Shown piece after piece: positions 33,199 to 41,306 of a stretch of DNA of 64,000 bases. Both the position numbers and the translations under genes were made by a program. The notes under the pieces are model-generated. The model was not told the DNA's origin. It made no database searches and was given only the letters and a program-made list of their open reading frames with translations. Each line of letters begins with the position of its first letter. The first letter of the stretch is position 1. Origin of the DNA: Accumulibacter sp. (lineage in GTDB: Bacteria; Pseudomonadota; Gammaproteobacteria; Burkholderiales; Rhodocyclaceae); the NCBI RefSeq assembly GCF_029255285.1, contig NZ_JAPUVI010000085.1:52007-116006 (forward strand), given 5' to 3'.

Positions 33199-34641
33199 CT
33201 ATTTCCTGGTCCGATTAGTTACGATGCGCACGAACGATCGGGAACGCAATTCGTCCAGCGTAATTCCGGTGGCCAGCACTTCCCGCTCGGTGATCGCTCC
33301 GCATGCCATGCCGCGCAGGAAGAAGTTCAACAGCCCCTGGCCGGTCGCCGCATCGTCGAAGGTATTGCCGACCAGCGTTGCCTGTGCCGCCTTGTTCAGA
33401 AAAGCATTCAGCCGCGCCGAGGCATCCTGCAGGCCACTCAGGAAAAAGGTGTCGACTGCCGCATAGCGCACCGGCAACTGGCCGGGATTCAGGTCCCAGC
33501 CCTGGTAGTACGCGTGACGCATCGAGTGCATGATGTTGTCGAAATGGAGCTTCCAGGCGCCATGCACGACGGCGCGATTCTCGTCCATCTGCTGGGGGGA
33601 AAGCGCCGCATTCCCGGTCGCCTTGTGCGGCCCGATCGGCATGCTGGTGGTCGCGCCGTCGCTGATCGTGATGCCGGTTCCCGCTAGGCTGACCTGCAAC
33701 ACGTGGCGTGCGAAATCGCAGGCCGGGTGAGTGTGGCTCTGGTGGGCAGCCGTGATGTTGCACGACGCCGTGTAGTCGTAGGTGCCAAAAATGGCCGAGC
33801 GACAGCGGCCGGCGGCGGCGGCCACCAATAGCGGCACCGTGTTCTCGCCTTTGTGGTTGATGATCGACTGCGTGGTTTCGATCATGATTTCCATCTTCAG
33901 GGAATCCCGTGCGAAGCCCAGTTTGGCTTCGAGATTCTCGAGAATTTTCGCGCAAGTGGACACTTGCGTCGGGGTGGTCACTTTGGGCAGTGTGATGATG
34001 AAATTCGGTGGCAGCTTGCCATCGGTTTGCGCGGCCAAACGGCTCAGGAAGATGTCCAGCGTGCGAATAGAGCGCCGCTTGCACTCGTCGGAGAAGGTTT
34101 TCACGCGGATACCGATGAACGGCGAGAGAATTTCCTCACTCATCCCTCTTGCCACCTCGTCAGCGGCGGCGACGGCATGGGCGTCTTCCTCATCGTCGGG
34201 ACGATTTCCGTAGCCGTCCTCGAAATCGATACGGTTGTCCTCGATCGGCTCGCTGCGCAGCTTCTTCAAAACCCGGTTGTAGACCGTGAAGGCCAGCCAG
34301 GCGGCCGGTTTGATCTCGCGCACCTGCTCTGGGTCGGATTCCAGCGCCCGCGTCAGACTGTCGAGCTCGACGGCGTTGGTCGGCAAGGTATCGGCTCCCG
34401 GCAGATCCAGCACGCGAGCAAAAACGTGGTAGTTCGGCGCGTAGGTGTCGAGCGTGCGCAGCGCCACCTCACCCAGCTTGGCGGCGAAGCCGGCCTTGAA
34501 CAGATTGGCGCCTCCGTACACCGTGTGCACCGGCTGCCGCTCGAAGGAATCCGCCGGGTAATGCGACTTGAAAGCCGCATTGGATTCGTGCAATTCGCTG
34601 CAATAGTCCTCGAGTTCGTCATGGGTCAGCGTGAGCTTCAT
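33199..34641 (-). CDS. Long CitE/HpcH-superfamily lyase-like protein
   Basis: A 480-residue protein, first in the ethylmalonyl-CoA operon. Superfamily marks are IDFEDGYGNRPDDEEDAH near residue 138 (acidic metal ligands), FIITLPKVTTPTQ, and MEIMIETTQSI near residue 245 (metal-binding Glu), then AIFGTYDYTASC. It is about 130 residues longer than Mcl, with extra N- and C-terminal regions, and resembles DUF6986-type proteins from memory. Candidate activities are malyl-CoA cleavage, malyl-CoA thioesterase or malate-synthase-like condensation. None can be proved from sequence. The start MKLTLTHDELEDY lies at the end of a 720-bp leader. Confidence 0.8.
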   Translation of the reverse strand: MKLTLTHDELEDYCSELHESNAAFKSHYPADSFERQPVHTVYGGANLFKAGFAAKLGEVALRTLDTYAPNYHVFARVLDLPGADTLPTNAVELDSLTRALESDPEQVREIKPAAWLAFTVYNRVLKKLRSEPIEDNRIDFEDGYGNRPDDEEDAHAVAAADEVARGMSEEILSPFIGIRVKTFSDECKRRSIRTLDIFLSRLAAQTDGKLPPNFIITLPKVTTPTQVSTCAKILENLEAKLGFARDSLKMEIMIETTQSIINHKGENTVPLLVAAAAGRCRSAIFGTYDYTASCNITAAHQSHTHPACDFARHVLQVSLAGTGITISDGATTSMPIGPHKATGNAALSPQQMDENRAVVHGAWKLHFDNIMHSMRHAYYQGWDLNPGQLPVRYAAVDTFFLSGLQDASARLNAFLNKAAQATLVGNTFDDAATGQGLLNFFLRGMACGAITEREVLATGITLDELRSRSFVRIVTNRTRK

Positions 34642-35363
34642 GTGTTGCCTCCGTAATCATTGCTAAGAACACAGTTACACCAGTAGGTTGGGTTGGCAGA
34701 GTTTGTCCAGGGCGCGGCGCGAAGTGCGGCGAGGGTTGCGCACAACGCCGGCGCTGGCCGCGCGGCCGACATCGGCCAGCGACTCGTCGAACGGGCAAGA
34801 AGCCTCGCGCCCGGTGCGGAGCCGACGGCTGGGAAATGAGGTGATAGCGAGGTGATAGCGCTCGCTGACGAGGTCGGCGCCGAGGGCGCCAGGAGCGTCG
34901 TGGACGATCGGTAGCGAGGGGAAACGGGAGACGGCAGGAGACGGGATGGAAGCGTCGTCGGTCAGCCGATGGTATTGCGGTTCGAAGTCGGGAGCCAGTG
35001 CAGGACTGCGCTGTGGATGGGCTGCGGCGCGGGATAACCCTGCCGGGACGCAATCTTGATGGAGCATGGCGCCCGATTCCGCGTGCTCAGTCGACGCGCG
35101 CCATACCACGCCAAGCGTGGTTCGGAGGGCTGTTGAGCCGAGCGAGTTCGACCTGCGGTACCACCGTGCCACGGCAGCAAATGCGGCTGCGCAGCGGCTG
35201 GCGCCGAGGGGTGAGGAACTGCAGCCATTTCGCTTCGCTCATCGGATACTGCTCCTCACGATACGCTATTGCCAGGCAACGCCTGAAAACCGGGATCGAC
35301 GATACAAATTCTAGCGCCTGACGAGCTTTCTCCGCAAGTCAGTTGTGGGTTTTCCGGCCGGGT
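34642..35363. other. 722-bp region without a supported gene, leader of the ethylmalonyl-CoA operon
   Basis: Open frames on both strands here lack family signals and look like high-GC chance frames. Being upstream of the CitE-like gene, this should hold the operon promoter. It has a tandem 11-bp repeat (34838-34859) and an inverted repeat ACCACGC-CAA-GCGTGGT (35105-35121). No terminator was found for the helicase gene on the other side, which runs away from this region. Confidence 0.4.
34838..34859. repeat. Two tandem copies of an 11-bp repeat
   Basis: GAGGTGATAGC occurs twice in a row (34838-34848 and 34849-34859), about 200 bp upstream of the ethylmalonyl-CoA operon. The 11-bp period places the copies on the same DNA face, which is compatible with a regulator site. 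Confidence 0.45.
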
Positions 35364-38300
35364 TCATTGGCCGCGAATCAGTGCCACCAGATCTTCGGTC
35401 GAGGGCAGGGCGCTGGCTTCGCCTTCGGCGAGAATGCTGTCGGCGAGCGCACGCTTCTCGTGGTGCAGATCGACGATGCGCTCTTCGACGGTGCCCCGGG
35501 TGACCAGGCGGTAGACCGTCACCGGTCGTCGTTGTCCGATGCGGTGCGCGCGACCCATCGCCTGGTCTTCGGCCGCCGGATTCCACCACGGGTCGGTGAT
35601 GACGACATAGTCGGCGGCGGTCAGATTGAGGCCGAAGCCGCCGGCTTTTAGACTGATTAGGAAAAGGTCGCCGTCACCAGCCTGGAAGGCCGCAACCCGG
35701 CGGCTACGCTCGGTGGCAGGCGTGGTCCCGTCGAGATACTGATAACGGACTCCGGCCTCGTCGAGGGGTTCACGCAGAACCTGCAGGAAGTCGACGAACT
35801 GGCTGAAGATCAGCGCCTTGTGGCCGTTGGCGATCAGTTCGCTGGCCAGTTCCGCGAACGCTTGCACCTTGGCGCCGGTGATTCCGAACTGCGGGTTGCA
35901 CAGTCGTGGGTCACAAGCGGCTCGGCGCAAACGGGTAAGTTGAGCCAGAATGTTGAAACGTGCTTCGGCCTCGGGTGCGTCGCCCAGCGTCCGATCGATC
36001 TCGTCCGCCGCGGCGCGGCGCAGGGCTTCGTAGTGGGCGGCTTCGGCCGCTTCCGGGGCGACGGTCAGAATCAGTTCGGTGCGTGCGGGCAAGTCCTGCA
36101 GCACCTCCGACTTGGTGCGCCGCAGGATGAACGGGCCGACCAGGCGTTTCAGGACATGCTGCGCCTCGCGGTCACGTTGGCGCTCGATCGGGCCGGCGAA
36201 GCGCTCGTTGAAGCGGTGGACGCTGCCCAGCAGTCCGGGGTTGGCAAAGCGCATGATCGACCAGAGGTCGGCCAGGCGGTTTTCGACCGGCGTTCCCGTC
36301 ATCGCCAGGCGAAAATCCGCCACCAGATCGAAGACCGCCTGCGAACGTTTGGCAGCGGCGTTCTTGATTGCTTGCGCTTCGTCGGCCACCAGCGTGTGCC
36401 AGCGGCGCCCGGCGAAACGTTCCTGTGCCAGCAGGAGTAGCGTGTAGGAGACGATCAGTACGTCCTGGGGTCCCGCCTGGCTGACCAGTTCGTCCCGTTC
36501 GCCGTCGGCCGCTTCGCCGTAGAACCGGACGTTGAGGGTCGGAGCAAAACGCTGCGCTTCGGCCAACCAGTTGCCGCACACTGAGGTCGGTGCGATGACC
36601 AGTGCCGGCCCGCCGGCGGCGCGCTCGAGCAGGACGCCGAGCGCCTGCAGCGTCTTGCCGAGGCCCATGTCGTCGGCCAGGCAGCCGCCCATGCCGGCCG
36701 TCGCCAGGCGGATCGCCCACTGGTAGCCGTCCTCCTGATAGGGCCGTAGCGTCGCCTGCAACAAGCTCGGCAGCTTTGGCTCGATAGCCAAGGCGCTGCG
36801 CAAGCGGTCAATCGCCTGGCGGAAATCCTTGCTCGCTTCGGTTTCGGTGCCCTCGAGAACTTCGTCGAGCCAGGCGGCGGCAATCGTCGGTACCTTGTCG
36901 CCGTTCTTGTCCGTTTCGAGCACGGCGGCCAGTTCGCCCAGCTTCTGTCTGAGCGAACGTGTCAGTGCCGCATAGACGCCGTTGCCCATGGGCACGAAAC
37001 GTGTTTTCGCGTGCGCCGCGCCGAGCAGGGCTTCGAGTTCCAGGACCAGACCTTCGTCAAGCCTGGCCTGCCCCGACAGCCGGAACCAGTCGCGTTCGCG
37101 ACGGATGCGCATGCCGAGTTGCCGGGTGTCGACGGTGATGACGCGAACGCTCTTGCCCTTGGGCCATTCGACGGCAGCGATGGCGGGTAGCGTGGGCAGC
37201 GTTTCGACAAGGTCGAGCGCTTGTTCCGGGTCTTCGATCAACCACTCGTTGACGCCCTCGCCGCTCTCGAGGAAAGGCAGCGCGTCGAGTACCGAATCGA
37301 GATGGCGACGCTCGCTGGTCAGATCACGTTCGGTGCCGACCGTCTCGCTTCCCTGTACGGCCAGCAGGCGAAGCCGGCCGGTAGCCGGTGGCAGGCGCGG
37401 TCCTTCCACGCCGAGAGGTGCGACCACCAAGCGCAGGGACAGGTCGTCGCCGGTCGGCGAGAGCTCGGCGTGCAGGCGCGAATCGCTGCTTACCTGGCGG
37501 GTCGCCTGTGTCGAGTCGGCGTGTATCCGGAAATGTACGGCCAGGGCGTGGAGGGTCCGTTCGAGCGCCGGCTGTGCCTCGGGTGCGTCGGTCGGCACGG
37601 CGAAGCGGCCGGCAACGAGTTGCGCCGCTTGCCTCTGAATCGCTGTGAAACGCACCAGTTTCAAACGCTGCGGTCCGTCGGGCAAGACGGTGATAAGGCT
37701 CAAGGCCTCGGCCTCGCGGCGCTCCTCGGCTGTCGGCGGATATCCGGTGGCGTCGTCGGACAGGCGCAACGGGGGATCGACGCGCATTACGAAGCGGTCG
37801 CCCTGTTGAATCAGTTCGAGTTCCGGCGCCGCTTCGGTCAGGTCGACGGGCTGGTCCGGCGACTCCGCCAGGACGACACACGGGTGACCGACCAGGGCGA
37901 CGATCGCGACAGCGAGGTCGAGGCGGTAGCGATTGCGGTACACAGGCCCGCTGCGCAACGCACGCGCCACCTTGGCATCCCAGGTCGGCAGCTTCCCGTT
38001 GCCGGCGATCCGGGCAAGACCGATGGCCCGCGGGCGGCTCCAGCCGCGCGCGCCACGCTTCTGCTCGAGCGGATTGATCGCCAGCAGCTTGCCTTGCCGG
38101 TCGATCTCGAGTGCCCAGAGCAGGCGCGTCGCTTCGCCGCCGGCGTCTACCGCCTGCTCGTCGCCTAGCGATTGCAAGGCCGCGAGAACCTCCCGCCATC
38201 GCTCACCAAGGCCGGCAATGAAGAAAGCGCTGGGCGGATCACGCCCCTCGAGTACGGCTTGCCCACCGTCGACCAGGCGCAGCAGGGTATTCAGCCGGCA

Positions 38301-39566
38301 GTCGGACAGTTGCTTGCGCAAACCGTCTATCGTGTCGCGCCAGTCGATAGCCGGTAATCCCGGGTCGCCTGGTGAGATCACTTCGCTGCCCAGCCAGGCT
38401 GCCAGCAACATCGTCCATAACGAGTGGAGTGACAAGCGCCCGCCGGAATAGGCGGATGGGCGGAAGGCGTAGCTGACGACAGCACTTCGGCCGAGGCGCA
38501 CGTCGATCGCGTGCGCCCAGATTCCCCACTTGTCGTAGGGCTGAGGCTCGCGTCGGCCGGATTCGGCCAGGCAGAACTTGCGCGCCGCTTCGAGATGTTT
38601 GGGCGTCTGTTGGGCGAGCAGCGCCAGCGGATAGAACCAGGCGTAGCTGTTCGGCAGAAACTGTTTGTTGCCGCCGATTTCGCCCTTGCGCTGCTTGAGC
38701 GCGGCTTCGAAGGCGAGCTGTGCCGCGGCCCACTGGCCATCGATGGCGAGTTGCGCTGCGCGCATGGCGTTCGCCAGGCCATAGTCGAGTCCTCGTACGG
38801 CCAGTTCGAAGGCCGTACGATCACCGCACTGCAGCGCCAGATCGCCGAGCACCTCCCGCAGGTCGGTGGTCAGTTCCTCCGGGTGCTCGGCGAGTTGCGC
38901 GAAAGCCCAGTCGGCGACCGGGGCGTAGTCGTCGGCCCAATAAACGCAAATCGTCGCTACGGCCTGGCAAGCGATCTGCCAGCGCCAGGACGGTTCGATG
39001 CGGGCGAAGCTGGTGCCGTCGAAAGCCGACAGGAGGGCTTGGCTGACGACGGATCCCCAGTCTGCGGAGCGGGCGACAACGTTTCTGAGGTGGGTGAGTT
39101 CTTCGCTCGGTGCGCCGGAGAGGAACTTGGCGCGGACATAGGCGATGCTCGTCGAAGGAAAGCCTGGTGACCAGCGGTGACCCAATTTCGCCAGAGTGTG
39201 GTCGCTGCCGTCGATTCGGGCGACCACTTGAGCCAGTCGGTCACCTTCGTGCGTCTCGAGCAATTGCCGATACAACGGCACGCGCAGCGAGTCCGCCAGT
39301 TGAAAGGCGGCGGGCCGCTGGCGGTCGTCGACCAGCAGCGCGTTGTCCCGCAGTTGGTTGACGGCGGCTTTTACGTCGCCGGCCGAAAAGGCTTTGCCGG
39401 CATCGGTCGACAACCCGCTCAGACTCATCAAGCGATGCAATTCGGTCTGATTCCGGGAAGTCCATAAGAGCGCGCTGCCGAGTGCCACCTTGTAGGTGTC
39501 GGGACGGAGTCCGTGTCGCTCGAGTGTCGCAAGAGCCGACGCATTGAGTGTCGCATTATTATTCAT
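35364..39566 (-). CDS. SNF2-family DNA-dependent ATPase/helicase
   Basis: A 1400-residue protein. The SNF2 ATPase core begins near residue 930: LRPYQEDGYQWAIRLA, Walker A in DDMGLGKTLQALG near 963, DEAQ box in LVADEAQAIKN near 1060, MTGTPVENRLADLWSI, and the helicase C domain (IFSQFVDFLQVL, LKAGGFGLNLTAADYV, GRAHRIGQ) to about 1370. The first about 900 residues match no family recognised here and have no SWIM zinc motif. Such proteins remodel nucleoprotein or act in repair; no nuclease or methylase neighbour suggests a defence island. It follows queA by 39 bases. Confidence 0.93.
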   Translation of the reverse strand: MNNNATLNASALATLERHGLRPDTYKVALGSALLWTSRNQTELHRLMSLSGLSTDAGKAFSAGDVKAAVNQLRDNALLVDDRQRPAAFQLADSLRVPLYRQLLETHEGDRLAQVVARIDGSDHTLAKLGHRWSPGFPSTSIAYVRAKFLSGAPSEELTHLRNVVARSADWGSVVSQALLSAFDGTSFARIEPSWRWQIACQAVATICVYWADDYAPVADWAFAQLAEHPEELTTDLREVLGDLALQCGDRTAFELAVRGLDYGLANAMRAAQLAIDGQWAAAQLAFEAALKQRKGEIGGNKQFLPNSYAWFYPLALLAQQTPKHLEAARKFCLAESGRREPQPYDKWGIWAHAIDVRLGRSAVVSYAFRPSAYSGGRLSLHSLWTMLLAAWLGSEVISPGDPGLPAIDWRDTIDGLRKQLSDCRLNTLLRLVDGGQAVLEGRDPPSAFFIAGLGERWREVLAALQSLGDEQAVDAGGEATRLLWALEIDRQGKLLAINPLEQKRGARGWSRPRAIGLARIAGNGKLPTWDAKVARALRSGPVYRNRYRLDLAVAIVALVGHPCVVLAESPDQPVDLTEAAPELELIQQGDRFVMRVDPPLRLSDDATGYPPTAEERREAEALSLITVLPDGPQRLKLVRFTAIQRQAAQLVAGRFAVPTDAPEAQPALERTLHALAVHFRIHADSTQATRQVSSDSRLHAELSPTGDDLSLRLVVAPLGVEGPRLPPATGRLRLLAVQGSETVGTERDLTSERRHLDSVLDALPFLESGEGVNEWLIEDPEQALDLVETLPTLPAIAAVEWPKGKSVRVITVDTRQLGMRIRRERDWFRLSGQARLDEGLVLELEALLGAAHAKTRFVPMGNGVYAALTRSLRQKLGELAAVLETDKNGDKVPTIAAAWLDEVLEGTETEASKDFRQAIDRLRSALAIEPKLPSLLQATLRPYQEDGYQWAIRLATAGMGGCLADDMGLGKTLQALGVLLERAAGGPALVIAPTSVCGNWLAEAQRFAPTLNVRFYGEAADGERDELVSQAGPQDVLIVSYTLLLLAQERFAGRRWHTLVADEAQAIKNAAAKRSQAVFDLVADFRLAMTGTPVENRLADLWSIMRFANPGLLGSVHRFNERFAGPIERQRDREAQHVLKRLVGPFILRRTKSEVLQDLPARTELILTVAPEAAEAAHYEALRRAAADEIDRTLGDAPEAEARFNILAQLTRLRRAACDPRLCNPQFGITGAKVQAFAELASELIANGHKALIFSQFVDFLQVLREPLDEAGVRYQYLDGTTPATERSRRVAAFQAGDGDLFLISLKAGGFGLNLTAADYVVITDPWWNPAAEDQAMGRAHRIGQRRPVTVYRLVTRGTVEERIVDLHHEKRALADSILAEGEASALPSTEDLVALIRGQ

Positions 39567-39605
39567 GGGTGGGGTCTGGGAGCCGGTCTGGGGCAGGGGG
39601 TCGGA

Positions 39606-40637
39606 TCAGGCGCGATGCAACAGCATCGCATCGCCATAGCTGAAGAAGCGGTAGCCTTGGCCGATCGCATGCCGGTAGGCGGAGCGGATGGCGTCGATGC
39701 CGGCGAAGGCCGAGACGAGCATCAGCAAGGTCGATTTCGGGAGATGGAAGTTGGTGATCAGCCCATCAACGACCTGGAAGCGATAGCCGGGGATGATGAA
39801 GATATCCGTTTCGGCCGCGCCGGGGCGCAAGTCGCCGGACTGGGCGGCGGCCTCGAGCGCACGCAGACTGGTTGTCCCGACGGCGATCACCCGATTGCCC
39901 CTGGCGCGCGCGCGGGCGATGGCGGCAATCGTCGGTGGCGGAATTTCGAAACGCTCGGCATGCATGCGGTGCTCGGCAACGGCCTGCACGCGTACTGGCT
40001 GGAAGGTGCCGGCACCGACGTGCAACGTGAGCCAGGCAAGATCGATCGATCGTGCCGCGAGTTGCTCGAGCAGCGGCAGGTCGAAATGCAGGCCCGCCGT
40101 GGGCGCCGCGACGGCACCCGGATGGCGGGCAAAAACGGTCTGGTAGCGTGCCTCGTCGTCGCCGTCGGCCGCATGCGTGATGTAGGGGGGTAGCGGTAGT
40201 CGACCATGGCGTTCGATCAAAGCCCAGAGGTCGCCGTCACCGACGAGCTCAAGTGCGAACAACTCGCCCTGATGGCCGCAACGTTCGCGTACTTCGAGCA
40301 CGATGGTGTCCTCGAGAACGATCCGGCTGCCGGGTTTCGGTGACTTGCTGGCCCGCACGTGCGCCAGTGCGCGGCGCGCGTCGACGATGCGTTCGATCAG
40401 AACCTCGATCTCGCCGCCGCTCTCCTTCCGACCGAAGAGGCGCGCCTTGATGACGCGCGTATCGTTGAGCACCAGCAGGTCGCCAGGCGCGAGCAGTTGC
40501 GGAAGATCGCTGAAACAGCGGTCGTACAAGGTTCCGTCGGCAAGCTGCAACAGGCGGCTGGCCGTCCGCTCGGCGGCCGGATGCTGCGCAATCAGGGCGC
40601 TGGGCAGTGCGAAGTCGAAATCGTCGAGGGTGAGCAT
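39606..40637 (-). CDS. queA: S-adenosylmethionine:tRNA ribosyltransferase-isomerase
   Basis: A 343-residue enzyme that makes epoxyqueuosine on tRNA after Tgt has inserted preQ1. Family segments are [15 protein letters not shown] at the start, [16 protein letters not shown] near residue 54, [14 protein letters not shown] near 180, [12 protein letters not shown] and [17 protein letters not shown]. The length is normal. In many proteobacteria queA sits beside tgt; here they are about 31 kb apart. Confidence 0.97.
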   Translation of the reverse strand: MLTLDDFDFALPSALIAQHPAAERTASRLLQLADGTLYDRCFSDLPQLLAPGDLLVLNDTRVIKARLFGRKESGGEIEVLIERIVDARRALAHVRASKSPKPGSRIVLEDTIVLEVRERCGHQGELFALELVGDGDLWALIERHGRLPLPPYITHAADGDDEARYQTVFARHPGAVAAPTAGLHFDLPLLEQLAARSIDLAWLTLHVGAGTFQPVRVQAVAEHRMHAERFEIPPPTIAAIARARARGNRVIAVGTTSLRALEAAAQSGDLRPGAAETDIFIIPGYRFQVVDGLITNFHLPKSTLLMLVSAFAGIDAIRSAYRHAIGQGYRFFSYGDAMLLHRA

Positions 40638-40706
40638 CTAAGGACGGAAAGTCGCCAGGTTTAGGGAATTCGTCGTTCGGCGGCATCGTCGCCGGGCGCA
40701 TTGCGC

Positions 40707-41306
40707 CTAGCGCTTGCCGGCCAGCCGTTGCGCCAGTTCGACGGCCGTGCGAACGCCCATTTTCTCGAAAAGGTTGGCGCGATGGACTTCGACCGTACGC
40801 ATGCTGATCTGCAGTTCGTCGGCGATGACTTTGTTGAGTTTCCCGGCGAGGACCAGTTCCATGACTTCGCGCTCGCGCGTCGTCAGCCGGTTGACCAGGC
40901 TGTTGACCGAATCAGCGTCGGAGGCCGCGACGCGCTGATTCTCGTCGAGTTGCAGCGCGGCGATGACGCGATCGACGAGTTCGTTGTCGTTGCACGGTTT
41001 TTCGACGAAGTCGAAGGCCCCCTTCTTGAGCGCCGAGACGGCCATCGGGACGTCGCCGTGACCGGTCAGGAAAATCACCGGCAGTTTGCTGCCGCGCTCG
41101 TTCAGGATATCGAAAAGCTCGGGTCCGCTCATACCGTCCATGCGGATGTCGAGTACCAGACAGCCGGCGAGCGAAGGCTCCCAGGCGGCGAGGAAATCCT
41201 CGGCCGACGGGTAGCTCAGGCAGGGCACGCCCCGCGATTCGAGCAGCCAGCTCAGCGAATCGCGGATGGCGTCGTCGTCGTCGATCAGGTAGGCGTGGGC
41301 GGTCAT
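40707..41306 (-). CDS. dctR: FixJ/DctR-type response regulator
   Basis: A 199-residue two-domain regulator. The receiver domain (YLIDDDDAIRDSLSWLLES, phospho-acceptor Asp in LVLDIRMDGMSG, LTGHGDVPMAV, conserved Lys in FVEKPC) is followed by a LuxR-type helix-turn-helix (LTTREREVMELVLAGKLNK, MRTVEVHRANLFEKMGV). The ATG at 41306 overlaps the kinase stop by four bases (ATGA). It pairs with the upstream kinase and probably activates the divergent TRAP transporter genes; this follows the Rhodobacter DctS/DctR precedent and is inference here. Confidence 0.88.
   Translation of the reverse strand: MTAHAYLIDDDDAIRDSLSWLLESRGVPCLSYPSAEDFLAAWEPSLAGCLVLDIRMDGMSGPELFDILNERGSKLPVIFLTGHGDVPMAVSALKKGAFDFVEKPCNDNELVDRVIAALQLDENQRVAASDADSVNSLVNRLTTREREVMELVLAGKLNKVIADELQISMRTVEVHRANLFEKMGVRTAVELAQRLAGKR

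Noticed and set aside
34675-35321. Frames of 80-165 codons in the leader of the ethylmalonyl-CoA operon
   Set aside because: No ribosome sites, no recognisable family, biased composition; reported as a gap instead.
35364-39566. SNF2 helicase as part of a phage-defence island
   Set aside because: No nuclease, methylase or other defence gene adjoins it; it is coupled to queA and flanked by metabolic genes.
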